A stretch of DNA of 64,000 nucleotides from Flavobacterium hydrophilum. GTDB lineage: Bacteria > Bacteroidota > Bacteroidia > Flavobacteriales > Flavobacteriaceae. Location: contig NZ_QJHL01000001.1 of the NCBI RefSeq assembly GCF_003202405.1, positions 682,001 through 746,000 of the forward strand, in the 5' to 3' direction. The notes under the pieces are model-generated. The model saw only the letters and a program-made list of their open reading frames with translations, did not search any database and was not told the origin of the DNA. Position numbers and translations under genes: made by a program. Positions 40,516 to 50,933 of this stretch are shown here, in pieces (position 1 is the stretch's first letter; each line of letters begins with the position of its first letter).

Positions 40516-42606
40516 ATGAAAAATACTTTTTTGTTGATTAGTTTTTTTTTAATAATTGCACCGATTTCTTCTCAGAAATTGGTAAAATCCCCTGAGCCAT
40601 TTGGTCCATTGCCAACACAAAAACAAATAGATTGGCATGAAATGGAATTTTATGCTTTTGTTCACTTTTCATTAAATACATTTACAAATAAAGAATGGGG
40701 TTATGGAGATGAATCACCGGAGTTATTTAATCCAACAGCTTTAGATACACGACAATGGGCCCGCATAGCAAAGGAAGCCGGTATGAAAGGAATTATACTA
40801 GTAGCCAAACATCACGACGGCTTTTGTTTATGGCCATCAGCTTATACAAACCGTTCTGTGAAAAACTCTCCATGGAAGAATGGAAATGGAGATGTTGTAA
40901 AAGAATTAGCCGCAGCCTGCAAAGAATATGATTTAAAATTAGGACTCTATCTTTCTCCATGGGATAGAAATCATGCTGAATACGGCAAACCGGAATATAT
41001 TACGTATTTCAGAAATCAGCTGAAAGAATTGCTTACTAATTATGGAGAAGTTTTCGAAATGTGGTTTGATGGTGCCAATGGTGGTGATGGCTATTATGGC
41101 GGAGCGAATGAAACCCGAAAAATAAATACCCTTCAATATTACAATTGGGATGAAACCTATAAACTAATTTACCAAACAGCTCCCAAAACTTTAGTATGGG
41201 GAGTTGGTCCCTCAGAAGCCAGATGGATTGGAAATGAAGAAGGACGTGCCGGAAAAACCAATTGGAGCCTTTTACGACAGAAAGACGAATTAGCTGGAAA
41301 AGTACATTATTCCGAGTTCATGTCCGGACATGAAGACGGCGAAAAATGGGTTCCAGGAGAAGCAGATGTGTCCATTAGACCAGGATGGTTTTACCATGCT
41401 GTTGAAGATGATAAAGTGCGCTCACTCGATGAAATGGTCGATATTTATTATGAGTCAATTGGCCGTAATGCTAATTTATTGCTTAATCTTCCTGTAGACA
41501 AAAGAGGTCTGGTTCATGAAAATGACGAAACCAGACTAAAAGAACTTGTTGCAACCATAAAAGAAGATTTTAAAACCGAATTATTAGCATCAAGTAAAGT
41601 AACAGCAGATAATAACAGAGGTGATGAATTCGCAGCAAAAAATGTAGCTGACGGAAATAAAGAAACTTATTGGGCGACAGGTGATAATGTAAAAACTGCT
41701 TCAATTGTATTTGATTTTGAAAAGCCTATAGCTATCAATCGGATTCTGCTTCAGGAATATATAAAATTAGGACAACGCATCAAAGCTTTTACTGTTGAAG
41801 CGAAAGTTGACGGACAATGGAAAACTATTGCCAACGAAACTACTATTGGCTATAAAAGAATTTTAAGGATAGACAGAATTACAGCTTCGGCGCTTAAAAT
41901 AAATATTACCGACTCAAAAGCGAGTATTGTAATTTCGAATATTCAGGCTTATAATGCACCCACTTTTGTGCGGGCTCCGGAAATTCAGCGTGATAAAAAT
42001 GGAAATGTCACTTTAAAATCGGAAATGGAAAATAGTATATATTATACTATTGATGGTTCTAAGCCGTCTGCAAAAAGTACATTGTATAAAGGTGTTTTTA
42101 AATATAATAAAGCAGTTCAGATTAAAGCGATAGCGATCAATAAAAATGAAAATAGCAGCAGTGCAGTTGCAACAGCAAAGTATGGAATTTCAAAAGAAAA
42201 ATGGAAAGTTATTACCGCTTCAAGTGGTGATATGAATTCGGTAAATAGAATTATAGACGGAAATCAGGATACAGACTGGAGTTTTAAAAGTGACAGCAAT
42301 AACCTATCGCAAGAAGTAGTAATTGATATGGGAGCCATTTTAAAAATAAATGGTTTTACTTATGTTCCGCAACAAGTGGGTAATAACCTTAATTTAATAT
42401 CCAGATATGAATTCTATACCAGTTTAGATAATGTCAAATGGAAAATACAATCTCAGGGAGAATTTTCAAACATTAAAAACAATCCCATAGAACAAGTAAA
42501 AACATTTGCAGAAACTAAAGCAAGGTATATACGCTTTGTTGCTAAATCAACTGAAGAAAAAGGTCAGACATTTTCTATTGGTGAAATAAATGTAATCGAA
42601 AAGTAA
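40516..42606 (+). CDS. GH29 alpha-L-fucosidase with C-terminal binding domains
   Basis: The 696-aa secreted enzyme has a signal peptide ending ISSQ (about residue 20). The GH29 barrel shows EWGYGDESPELFNP, AKHHDGFCLWPS and the nucleophile Asp185 in FEMWFDGANGG, closing with NLLLNLPVDKRGLVHE. Two discoidin/F5-8C-like domains (about 360-480 and 555-696) flank a chitobiase-C-like segment (IYYTIDGSKPSAKSTLY). It would remove fucose from glycan ends or cores. It opens the plus-strand glycan locus and differs clearly from the second GH29 at 61209. Confidence 0.95.
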   Translation: MKNTFLLISFFLIIAPISSQKLVKSPEPFGPLPTQKQIDWHEMEFYAFVHFSLNTFTNKEWGYGDESPELFNPTALDTRQWARIAKEAGMKGIILVAKHHDGFCLWPSAYTNRSVKNSPWKNGNGDVVKELAAACKEYDLKLGLYLSPWDRNHAEYGKPEYITYFRNQLKELLTNYGEVFEMWFDGANGGDGYYGGANETRKINTLQYYNWDETYKLIYQTAPKTLVWGVGPSEARWIGNEEGRAGKTNWSLLRQKDELAGKVHYSEFMSGHEDGEKWVPGEADVSIRPGWFYHAVEDDKVRSLDEMVDIYYESIGRNANLLLNLPVDKRGLVHENDETRLKELVATIKEDFKTELLASSKVTADNNRGDEFAAKNVADGNKETYWATGDNVKTASIVFDFEKPIAINRILLQEYIKLGQRIKAFTVEAKVDGQWKTIANETTIGYKRILRIDRITASALKINITDSKASIVISNIQAYNAPTFVRAPEIQRDKNGNVTLKSEMENSIYYTIDGSKPSAKSTLYKGVFKYNKAVQIKAIAINKNENSSSAVATAKYGISKEKWKVITASSGDMNSVNRIIDGNQDTDWSFKSDSNNLSQEVVIDMGAILKINGFTYVPQQVGNNLNLISRYEFYTSLDNVKWKIQSQGEFSNIKNNPIEQVKTFAETKARYIRFVAKSTEEKGQTFSIGEINVIEK

Positions 42607-42748
42607 ATATAAACGAACCTTAAATGAGGATTCTTTTTTAAGTTTCTGATTCTGTCTTTTGCCGAAGTTAACAGGTTATTAGTCGAATTTTTAATTTTAC
42701 AGATAGACTAATTGTTAATTTTATACTATATAATTAAAGGAAAGGCAA

Positions 42749-44662
42749 ATGATTAAAGAAGGTATAAATTTTAAAGAAGCTGGAAAATTTGAAGAAACAC
42801 GTTTTGAGAAGATTCATAATGTAATTTTCGAATCCTCTCAGGAAGCTTCTGTATTAGTTGCACAAGAAATAGCAAACATAATTCAGAGGAAAGAAGAATT
42901 AAATGAACCTTGCGTTTTAGGATTAGCAACAGGATCTTCTCCGGTAAAAGTTTATGAAGAGCTTGTAAGACTGCATAAAGAAGAAGGTTTAAGTTTTGCC
43001 AATGTGGTAACCTTTAATCTGGATGAATATTATCCAATGGACAGAAATAATATTCAGAGTTATTGGTATTTCATGCATGAACATCTTTTTGATCATGTTG
43101 ATATCCATCCCGAAAATGTTAATATCCCTGACGGAAATATCAGTAATGAAGATCTACAGCAATATTGCATCGATTATGAAATGAAAATCAAATCATACGG
43201 TGGTTTGGATTTCCAGCTTTTAGGAATTGGAAGAACAGGTCATATCGGGTTCAATGAGCCGGGATCTCACGTTAATTCAGGAACCAGAAGCATTACGCTG
43301 GATCATTTGACACGTATTGATGCAGCATCTTCATTTTTAGGAATTGATAATGTACCCCGAAAAGCCATTACAATGGGAATTGGTACTGTAAAAACTGCCA
43401 AAAGAATCGTACTTCTGGGATGGGGAATCAGTAAAGCTGAAATCATCAAAAAAACGATAGAAGGAGAAATTTCTCCACGTGTACCTGCGACCTATCTGCA
43501 GCAACATAGTAACACAACATTTGTTTTAGATAGCGAGGCTTCATCAGAGTTAACCAGAGTAAAAACACCCTGGCTGGTAAAATCAGTGGTTTGGGACGAA
43601 GAGTTAAAACTGAAAGCTGTAGCCTGGTTAAGTGAACTGACTAAAAAACCTTTTCTTAAACTTACAGACAAAGATTATAATGATAACGGAATGTCAAGTG
43701 TATTGAGTGAAGAGGGAACTGCTTATCATTTAAATATTAAGATGTTTAATAAAATGCAGCAGACTATTACGGGCTGGCCCGGAGGAAAACCCAATGCAGA
43801 TGATACTTACAGACCGGAACGGGCAACTCCGGAAAGAAAGAGAATTATCATTTTTAGTCCGCATCCTGATGATGATGTGATTTCAATGGGAGGAACTTTC
43901 GATAGATTGGTAGAGCAGGGACATGATGTTCATATTGCCTACCAGACCTCCGGAAATATTGCTGTTTCTAATGAAGAGGCATTAAAATTTGCAGAAATTT
44001 CGATGGCATTAAATAAAAATTCCAACGAATCTGAAAACATAATCAACTTTTTAAAGAATAAAAAAGCGAATGATATCGATTCATTAGAAGTTAGAAAATT
44101 AAAAGGATTAATTAGAAGAAGTGAGTCCCTGGCCGCTACCAGATATTTAGGTTTGCAGGATTCAAATGTTAACTTTCTGGATTTGCCTTTTTATGAAACA
44201 GGCACAGTTAAGAAAAATAATCTGGGTGAAGCCGATATAGAAATCATGTGCGATATTATTGAAAGAATAAAACCACATCAAATTTATGCAGCAGGAGATT
44301 TAGCAGACCCGCATGGAACCCATAAAGTTTGTTTAGATAGTTTGTTTGAAGCTTTAAAAAGGTTAAAGTATAAAGGTTTTATGAACGATTGCTGGGTGTG
44401 GTTGTATAGAGGAGCCTGGCATGAATGGGAATCGTATCAAATCGAAATGGCGGTTCCAATGAGTCCTGATCAGGTGCTGAAAAAACGTCATGCTATTTTC
44501 TATCACCAGTCTCAAAAAGACGGAGTAATGTTTCAGGGAGATGACAGCCGTGAATTCTGGGTAAGAGTTGAAGACAGAAACAGATTGACAGCAGAAAAAT
44601 ACCATGCTTTAGGATTGGCAGATTATTCGGCTATTGAAGCATTTAAGCGATATCATTTCTAG
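42749..44662 (+). CDS. nagB: Glucosamine-6-phosphate deaminase fused to a PIG-L/LmbE-type deacetylase
   Basis: The 637-aa cytoplasmic protein has a NagB domain (about 1-290: LGLATGSSPVKVYEEL, FNLDEYYPM with Asp92, GIGRTGHIGFNEPGS) and a LmbE-type domain (about 360-637) with the zinc motif HPDDD from His372 and DPHGTH (His522, His525). NagB converts glucosamine-6-P to fructose-6-P and ammonia; the LmbE part could deacetylate an N-acetylglucosaminyl substrate first, and no nagA is seen here. In E. coli NagB the loop reads GNDGHIAFNE; here the Asp is Thr163 while the His (165) and Glu (170) remain. AAGGAAAGG lies just before the ATG. Confidence 0.92.
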   Translation: MIKEGINFKEAGKFEETRFEKIHNVIFESSQEASVLVAQEIANIIQRKEELNEPCVLGLATGSSPVKVYEELVRLHKEEGLSFANVVTFNLDEYYPMDRNNIQSYWYFMHEHLFDHVDIHPENVNIPDGNISNEDLQQYCIDYEMKIKSYGGLDFQLLGIGRTGHIGFNEPGSHVNSGTRSITLDHLTRIDAASSFLGIDNVPRKAITMGIGTVKTAKRIVLLGWGISKAEIIKKTIEGEISPRVPATYLQQHSNTTFVLDSEASSELTRVKTPWLVKSVVWDEELKLKAVAWLSELTKKPFLKLTDKDYNDNGMSSVLSEEGTAYHLNIKMFNKMQQTITGWPGGKPNADDTYRPERATPERKRIIIFSPHPDDDVISMGGTFDRLVEQGHDVHIAYQTSGNIAVSNEEALKFAEISMALNKNSNESENIINFLKNKKANDIDSLEVRKLKGLIRRSESLAATRYLGLQDSNVNFLDLPFYETGTVKKNNLGEADIEIMCDIIERIKPHQIYAAGDLADPHGTHKVCLDSLFEALKRLKYKGFMNDCWVWLYRGAWHEWESYQIEMAVPMSPDQVLKKRHAIFYHQSQKDGVMFQGDDSREFWVRVEDRNRLTAEKYHALGLADYSAIEAFKRYHF

Positions 44663-44727
44663 ATTGTAAAATATTTTAAAATATAATAAACTATTTCATG
44701 TGGTTTATTTGGTTAGTTACCAAGTTG

Positions 44728-44758
44728 AAAATGCAGCCCCGGTTAGGCTGCATTTTTT
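44728..44758 (+). terminator. Rho-independent terminator after nagB
   Basis: AAATGCAGCC and GGCTGCATTT pair across a 7-nt loop, with a run of T at the 3' end. It separates nagB from the convergent LytTR regulator. Confidence 0.88.
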
Positions 44759-44815
44759 GTTATATACCGCAAGGACAGAAAGATTGGGTTATAATAAATT
44801 TTTAAAGAAAACTTT

Positions 44816-45529
44816 TTATATAGAGGAATTTAAAATTCTTTGTTTTACATGATCGATATAAGATCGTCCAATTACGTATCTAAGACCTTCAATTTCGATA
44901 CTGTTTCCTTCAACAGCATCAATCTTATCAATAGCGATAGTGTAGGATCGGTGTATTCTTAAAAAATTCCTTTCGGGTAATAAATCCGTAAAGTCGGATA
45001 AGGTACTGTGAATTATGTATTTACCTGTTAAGGTGTTTATTTTTAGATAATCTTTAAGGCTTTCAATGACTAAAATTTCATTAAAGAATATTTTTTTCAT
45101 TCTCTTCTTGTCGATCTTAACAAAAATAAAAGGGCTTTCCGGATTATTTTCCTGCGGAAGATTATTACTATTGTTAAGTCTTTTGCTAATCTTGTTCAGG
45201 GTTTTCATTAACCTGGGAAATTCGATTGGCTTTACCAGATAGTCTAAAACATCCAATTCGTAAGTTTCTATCGCAAACTGACTATATGCACTTGTAATAA
45301 TAAGTATTGGAGGGTTTTCCAGGCTTTTGATAAAATTAATCCCATCAAGAACAGGCATGTTAATATCAAGAAAAATTACATCAACTTTATTGTTTTTTAA
45401 AAAATTTAAACCTTCAATAGGATTGCTGAAAGTATTTATTATCTCAAAATTTTCAACAGGTTCCAGGTAATTTTTAATAACATTAATCGCTAATGGCTCA
45501 TCATCTATGATCAAACAATTTATTTTCAT
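44816..45529 (-). CDS. LytTR-family response regulator
   Basis: The 237-aa protein has a receiver domain (IDDEP, phosphoacceptor Asp55 in VIFLDINMP, TSAYSQFAIETY) and a C-terminal LytTR DNA-binding domain (about 135-237: FFNEILVIESLKDYLKINT, FLRIHRSYTIAI). It pairs with the kinase that starts upstream at 46654. The pair sits inside the glycan locus on the other strand, so local control of the fucosidase-nagB and mannosidase-symporter groups is likely. Confidence 0.94.
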   Translation of the reverse strand: MKINCLIIDDEPLAINVIKNYLEPVENFEIINTFSNPIEGLNFLKNNKVDVIFLDINMPVLDGINFIKSLENPPILIITSAYSQFAIETYELDVLDYLVKPIEFPRLMKTLNKISKRLNNSNNLPQENNPESPFIFVKIDKKRMKKIFFNEILVIESLKDYLKINTLTGKYIIHSTLSDFTDLLPERNFLRIHRSYTIAIDKIDAVEGNSIEIEGLRYVIGRSYIDHVKQRILNSSI

Positions 45530-45595
45530 TTACTATATGTTTTTTTGAGAGAAATAAACTTAGTAGGCTTAGTTGTAAAAAAGTGAAAATTTCTT

Positions 45596-46654
45596 CTAAG
45601 CCACTTTAATTACAAGCTTTACAGCAAAAATATTCTTTTTATTTTTAAATGAAAGTTTATAGTCATTTTTATTATAACCCAACTCAAGTCTTTTTTTGAC
45701 ATTTTCTAAACCTATGCCGCTTGATTTATTAAAATTGTCTTTATGCTTTGTAATTTCGGGCATTGGGTTAGTAATTGTGAAATGCAAAAAATCATCTTTA
45801 ATCTTAAAATTAATATTAATTATAACGGATCCCGTATTTTTGTTTACGCCATGTTTAAAAGCATTTTCAACAAAAGTCAGCAGTATAATAGGACTAATTT
45901 CTTTATCATGAATGTCACCAGAAATAGACATATTGACTTCTAAGCGGTCATCATTTCTAATTCTTTCCAGGTCCAGATAATTTTGAATGCAAAGTATTTC
46001 GTTCTCTAAAGTTTGTTTTTTAGTTTTTGTATCGTACAGCATATACCGCATCAGTTCAGAAAGTTTGAGAACAATCTTTGGTGTTTTATTTGATTTTTCT
46101 ACTGATAAGGAATAAATATTGTTCAGCGTATTGAAAAAAAAGTGAGGAGAAATTTGAGATTTCAGGAACAGCAATTCTGTTTCTAATTGAGACTTTTCGA
46201 GATCGGTCACTCTTTTTTGCTCTTGCAAAAAATCAAATGTAATCTTGATTGCTGTTACAAAAGTGATTACATAGAGTTCTCCCATCATCATGTCGATCGT
46301 ATAATTGAGTGTTAATTTATCGATAGTTTCAGGTCCTTCCGGCCAGACGTTATGCGTTATTAATAAGTAGGTAAGATTGAATTTTATAAACACCATTATA
46401 AATATGGAGGATAAAATTGCAAGTACATACAGAAGATATCTTTTTCGATAAACCAGATAAGGCATAAAAATTAAAATATTCAGATAACATAATGTCATAT
46501 GAATAGGAAAACCTAGCAAGTTTGTCTTTAATGAATACAGATAATCATTAAAATAGCTTCCCCAGCGAAATGTGTTAAATAAAAAATAAGTAAGCCAAAA
46601 AAAGAAATGATAATGCAGTGGTAAGCGATAAAATTTGCTTGAATTTAAATCCAT
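45596..46654 (-). CDS. LytS-type sensor histidine kinase
   Basis: The 352-aa protein has about four N-terminal membrane helices (residues about 12-170), a short coiled coil and the HisKA_7TM/His_kinase motif LKSQISPHFFFNTLNNIYSL with the phosphoacceptor His. An ATPase region follows (LLTFVENAFKHGVNKNTGS, GIGLENVKKRLELGY). No large periplasmic sensor domain is present, so it may sense a membrane signal or a transporter such as the SSS symporter nearby. It lies 66 bp before the LytTR gene. Confidence 0.94.
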   Translation of the reverse strand: MDLNSSKFYRLPLHYHFFFWLTYFLFNTFRWGSYFNDYLYSLKTNLLGFPIHMTLCYLNILIFMPYLVYRKRYLLYVLAILSSIFIMVFIKFNLTYLLITHNVWPEGPETIDKLTLNYTIDMMMGELYVITFVTAIKITFDFLQEQKRVTDLEKSQLETELLFLKSQISPHFFFNTLNNIYSLSVEKSNKTPKIVLKLSELMRYMLYDTKTKKQTLENEILCIQNYLDLERIRNDDRLEVNMSISGDIHDKEISPIILLTFVENAFKHGVNKNTGSVIININFKIKDDFLHFTITNPMPEITKHKDNFNKSSGIGLENVKKRLELGYNKNDYKLSFKNKKNIFAVKLVIKVA

Positions 46655-46777
46655 AATAATGATATGTTTTTATGATTTTTTATGATGTTTATCTTAGTTT
46701 ATGTGTCGTCCGTCTAAATAACTTTTCATGAAAGTTGAATTTGTTTAAATTTAAAGTAAAATTAATATTGTTTTTAT

Positions 46778-49021
46778 ATGAAGAATTTTACCCTGCTGGT
46801 TTTGTTTGTTATTTTAGTTGCAAGTTGCAAAATAAATGTAAACAAAAACGATCATCACGAAACACTTTTTGTTGACTATGTTGATCCTTTTATTGGTACT
46901 GGCGGTCACGGGCATAGTTATCCGGGAGCAACAGTTCCATTTGGGATGCTCCAGGTAAGTCCGGACAATGGTGTTTCAGGTTGGGATTGGTGCTCGGGGT
47001 ATCATCATTCAGATTCTATTGTGTCCGGTTTCAGTCATTTACATTTAAGCGGAACGGGAATTGGAGATTTGGCAGATATCTTATTTATGCCAACCAATAG
47101 AAAACTGGATTTAACTACAAAAACAACTTCACGAGATCAATTACCTTATAAATCAAAATATACTCATGTTAACGAAAAAGCAGCACCAGGCTCTTACCAG
47201 GTTTTTCTTGAAGATCCTAAAATCAATGTAGAATTAACTTCATCACAAAGAACAGCTCATCACAAGTATACTTTTACAAAAAACGACAAACAATCTGTTG
47301 TGATTGATTTAGGTTTTGCCATTAATTGGGACAAAGCCCTAAAAACCGGAATCATAATTGAAGACGAATTTACTATAAGCGGTTACCGTTACAGTACAGG
47401 CTGGGCAAAAAATCAAAAAGTTTTTTTTGTGGCTAAGTTTTCAAAACCCATTACAGAATCAGTTTTAACGGCTGATAAACAAATTGTTAATTCGAAAAAA
47501 GCAGAAGCTGAAAATACATCGGCACAATTATTTTTTGATCCAAAAAACTCAGATGAATTATTTGTAAAGGTCGCGCTGTCATCTGTTAGTGTGGCCAATG
47601 CGAAAGATAATTTAGATGGAGAAAAAGTGAATTTTGACCATACAAAATCGCAGGCAGTTTCAATCTGGAATACTGCTTTAAACAAAATCAAGGTTGAAAC
47701 ACCAGTAGATTCATTAAAAACAATGTTTTATACTGCAATGTATCACACACAAGTTGCCCCTGTAACCTATAGTGATAAAAACGGTCAGTTTAGAAAAGAG
47801 GATGATCAGATTGTTACAGCAAAAGATTACACCGCCTATTCTACTTTATCACTATGGGATACTTTTAGAGCCGAAAATCCTTTATTGACTTTATTGGCTC
47901 CAAAGCAAACATCAGATATCGTGAACTCAATGTTAACGTATTACGATACTAAAAAAATATTACCGGTTTGGACTCTATACGCAAACGAAACCAACACAAT
48001 GACAGGATATCACTCCATTCCTGTAATTGTAGATGCTTATTTAAAAGGGATAAAAGGTTTTGATGCCGAAAAAGCATTCGAGGCAATGAAAACGACCATG
48101 ATGCAGGACGAACGCGGTTTAAACTTCTACAAAAAATACGGTTATATTCCGTATAACGTATTAGACGAATCAGTTACCATTACTTTAGAATATGCGTATG
48201 ATGATTATTGTGTGGCGCAAATGGCGAAAGCTTTAGGTAAAAATGATGATTATCAATTTTTTCTGAACAGATCAAAAGCATATCAGCACTTATTTGATCC
48301 GGAGACCGGATTTATGAGAGGCAAATCTGAAGATGGAAAATCATGGAATGAACCTTTCGATCCCAAACATTCCAACCACAGAGAACGCACCGATTATACC
48401 GAAGGAAATGCATGGCAGCACAGTTGGTTTGTGCCTCAAAATGTTGATAATTTAATCTCTCTTCACGGAAGTGATGCTATTTTCGCAAAACGTTTAGAGC
48501 AATTGTTTACAGAGAGTTCAGAAATAACAGGAAGCAATGTTTCTGCAGATATCTCAGGATTAATTGGGCAATATGCACACGGAAATGAACCAAGTCACCA
48601 CATTGCCTACATGTTTAATCACGCGAATCAGCCTTGGAGAACACAATATTGGGTACGTCATATTTTAGATACACAATACAATACAACACCAAATGGATTA
48701 AGCGGAAACGAGGACTGCGGGCAAATGTCTGCCTGGTATGTTTTCAGCTCCATGGGATTATATCCAATGAATCCGGCTTCCGGAGAATACGAAATTGGAA
48801 GTCCTATTTTCGAAAAAGCAACCATCAATCTTGAAGGAGGAAAATCGTTTGTAATTGAAGCAGAAAATGTTTCAGACAAAAATTTCTATATCCAATCAGC
48901 AACACTTAATGGTGCTACATTCAATAAAACAGCAATATCACATCAACAAATAGTGCAGGGCGGAATTTTACATTTTGTAATGGGAGCACAGCCAAATAAA
49001 AATTGGGGAATAAAAAACTAA
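46778..49021 (+). CDS. GH92 alpha-mannosidase lipoprotein
   Basis: The 747-aa protein has a lipoprotein signal (MKNFTLLVLFVILVASC) and GH92 signatures DPFIGTGGHGHSYPGATVPFGM, WDTFRAENPLLTLL, GNEPSHHIAYMFNHANQPW and GNEDCGQMSAWYVFSSMG. GH92 enzymes are calcium-dependent exo-alpha-mannosidases that trim N-glycans, commonly alpha-1,2. It starts the second plus-strand group, 35 bp before the symporter gene. A second GH92 begins at 62699. Confidence 0.95.
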   Translation: MKNFTLLVLFVILVASCKINVNKNDHHETLFVDYVDPFIGTGGHGHSYPGATVPFGMLQVSPDNGVSGWDWCSGYHHSDSIVSGFSHLHLSGTGIGDLADILFMPTNRKLDLTTKTTSRDQLPYKSKYTHVNEKAAPGSYQVFLEDPKINVELTSSQRTAHHKYTFTKNDKQSVVIDLGFAINWDKALKTGIIIEDEFTISGYRYSTGWAKNQKVFFVAKFSKPITESVLTADKQIVNSKKAEAENTSAQLFFDPKNSDELFVKVALSSVSVANAKDNLDGEKVNFDHTKSQAVSIWNTALNKIKVETPVDSLKTMFYTAMYHTQVAPVTYSDKNGQFRKEDDQIVTAKDYTAYSTLSLWDTFRAENPLLTLLAPKQTSDIVNSMLTYYDTKKILPVWTLYANETNTMTGYHSIPVIVDAYLKGIKGFDAEKAFEAMKTTMMQDERGLNFYKKYGYIPYNVLDESVTITLEYAYDDYCVAQMAKALGKNDDYQFFLNRSKAYQHLFDPETGFMRGKSEDGKSWNEPFDPKHSNHRERTDYTEGNAWQHSWFVPQNVDNLISLHGSDAIFAKRLEQLFTESSEITGSNVSADISGLIGQYAHGNEPSHHIAYMFNHANQPWRTQYWVRHILDTQYNTTPNGLSGNEDCGQMSAWYVFSSMGLYPMNPASGEYEIGSPIFEKATINLEGGKSFVIEAENVSDKNFYIQSATLNGATFNKTAISHQQIVQGGILHFVMGAQPNKNWGIKN

Positions 49022-49055
49022 ACCAGATAAAACTAACCTAACAAACAAAAAATTA

Positions 49056-50933
49056 ATGGATATTATTGACGTATCGATCATCGTGGCCTACATTCTGCTC
49101 TCGGTCGGAATAGGAATTTGGATTTCAAGAAAAGCATCAAAGGGATTAGATGATTATTTCCTGGGTGGGAAAACAATCAAATGGTATTTTTTAGGTCTGA
49201 GCAACGGATCAGGAATGTTTGATGTTTCAGGAACTTCCTGGATGATTGGCGTTTTGTTTTTATATGGAGTAAAAAGTTTTATGTTCATGTGGCTTTGGCC
49301 GATATGGAATCAGATTTTCGTCATGATGTTCCTTGCCGTCTGGATCAGAAGATCAAAAGTCATGACAGGTTCTGAGTGGATTTTAACTCGTTTCGGAAGC
49401 GACAGAGCCGGAAAAGCATCTCACATTATTGTAGCCATTTTTGCGATCATTTCGACCATTGGTTTTATCGCGTACTTTTTTGAAGGAATCGGGAAATTTA
49501 TCACCATTATTCTTCCCTGGGATTTAACGCTTCACTACGGAGATTTAATTGTACTGACTTCAGAGCGTTCTTATGCTTTGATCATTATATTTTTAACTAC
49601 AATTTACACTGTAAAAGGGGGAATGTTTTCGGTAGTAGCCACAGAGGTTGTGCAATATTTAATCATGATTATTGCCGGTGTCCTAATTGCCGGTTACGCT
49701 TTTTTCAATTACACCGAGATCCAGATAAATTCAGTTATTACCGAAGAGTGGAAAAATGTCTTTTTTGGATGGCAGTTTGAAACCCAATGGACTGATAAAT
49801 TTCAGACCTTTAATAATTTAATTGATTCTGAAGGCTATAAAATGTTTGGCGCTTTCATCGGAATGACATTGTTTAAAGGTTTTTTTGCAAGTGTTGCAGG
49901 GCCAACTCCAAGTTACGACTTACAAAGAGTTCTTTCGACCAAATCGGTAAAAGAAGCAGCTTATATGAGTGGTTTTACGAACTTGATTTTATTCATCCCA
50001 AGATATTTATTAATTACCGGAATTGTGGTAATTGCGTTAGTAAACTTAGCACCTGAGTTAAATGCCAATACAGGTTTAACCGGAGCTGACCTGGAATTAT
50101 TGATGCCAAAAGTGGTGAATTTGTATATTCCGGTTGGAATTAAGGGAATTTTACTGGCGGGTTTATTAGCAGCTTTTATGTCAGGATTTTCAGCATTTGT
50201 AAATGCAGGACCAGCGTATATCGTAAATGATATTTACAAAAAATACTTCAAACCGGTAGCATCCAATGCACATTATATCAAAGTAAGTCAAATTTCGTCT
50301 TTCCTGGTTGTTGGTTTAGGCGTTTTTATGGGATTCTTTGCAGACTCCATCAACTCATTAACGCTTTGGATAACAAGCGCTTTGTATGGTGGTTATGTCG
50401 CAGCAAATTTCCTAAAATGGATTTGGTGGCGTTTTAACGGCTGGGGTTATTTCTGGGGAATGTTTGCAGGATTAGTTGTAGCTTCTTTACAATTTGCTTT
50501 AGGTCAGGCCAAAGGAAGTTTAACCGAAGGATCGTTTTTATACGATTTAGCGAAAGTACAGGCAATTTATCTGTTTCCTCTAATATTTGGTTTCTCTATT
50601 CTAGGTTGTCTTTTAGGAACTTTTTTAAGCAAACCAACAGATATGGAAGTGTTGAGGTCTTTCTACACGAATGTAAGACCTTGGGGTTGGTGGAATCCCG
50701 TTTACAAAACACTAAAATTGGAGGATCAAAGTTTCGAAAAAAATAAAGATTTCTGGACAGATATGCTTAATTGCGCCATCGGAATTGTGTGGCAGTCAAG
50801 TATGATTTTATTGCCGATATTTTTCATCATCAGAGATTATCCAAAAGCGATTATAGCATTAATTGTGTTTTTAACAACAACAACAATATTGAAATTTACA
50901 TGGTTGGATAAAGTTCGTAGAATAGAAGATTAG
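49056..50933 (+). CDS. Sodium:solute symporter (SSS family)
   Basis: The 625-aa integral membrane protein has 13 or more hydrophobic helices, with family segments LDDYFLGGKTIKWYFLGLSNG and GMFDVSGTSWMIGVLF, and GFSAFVNAGPAYIVNDIYKKYF in the later half. It would import a released sugar with sodium across the inner membrane. Placed between GH92 and GH130 genes, a mannoside such as Man-GlcNAc or mannose is a fair guess, since GH130 acts inside the cell. A short tandem repeat starts at its stop codon. Confidence 0.92.
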   Translation: MDIIDVSIIVAYILLSVGIGIWISRKASKGLDDYFLGGKTIKWYFLGLSNGSGMFDVSGTSWMIGVLFLYGVKSFMFMWLWPIWNQIFVMMFLAVWIRRSKVMTGSEWILTRFGSDRAGKASHIIVAIFAIISTIGFIAYFFEGIGKFITIILPWDLTLHYGDLIVLTSERSYALIIIFLTTIYTVKGGMFSVVATEVVQYLIMIIAGVLIAGYAFFNYTEIQINSVITEEWKNVFFGWQFETQWTDKFQTFNNLIDSEGYKMFGAFIGMTLFKGFFASVAGPTPSYDLQRVLSTKSVKEAAYMSGFTNLILFIPRYLLITGIVVIALVNLAPELNANTGLTGADLELLMPKVVNLYIPVGIKGILLAGLLAAFMSGFSAFVNAGPAYIVNDIYKKYFKPVASNAHYIKVSQISSFLVVGLGVFMGFFADSINSLTLWITSALYGGYVAANFLKWIWWRFNGWGYFWGMFAGLVVASLQFALGQAKGSLTEGSFLYDLAKVQAIYLFPLIFGFSILGCLLGTFLSKPTDMEVLRSFYTNVRPWGWWNPVYKTLKLEDQSFEKNKDFWTDMLNCAIGIVWQSSMILLPIFFIIRDYPKAIIALIVFLTTTTILKFTWLDKVRRIED

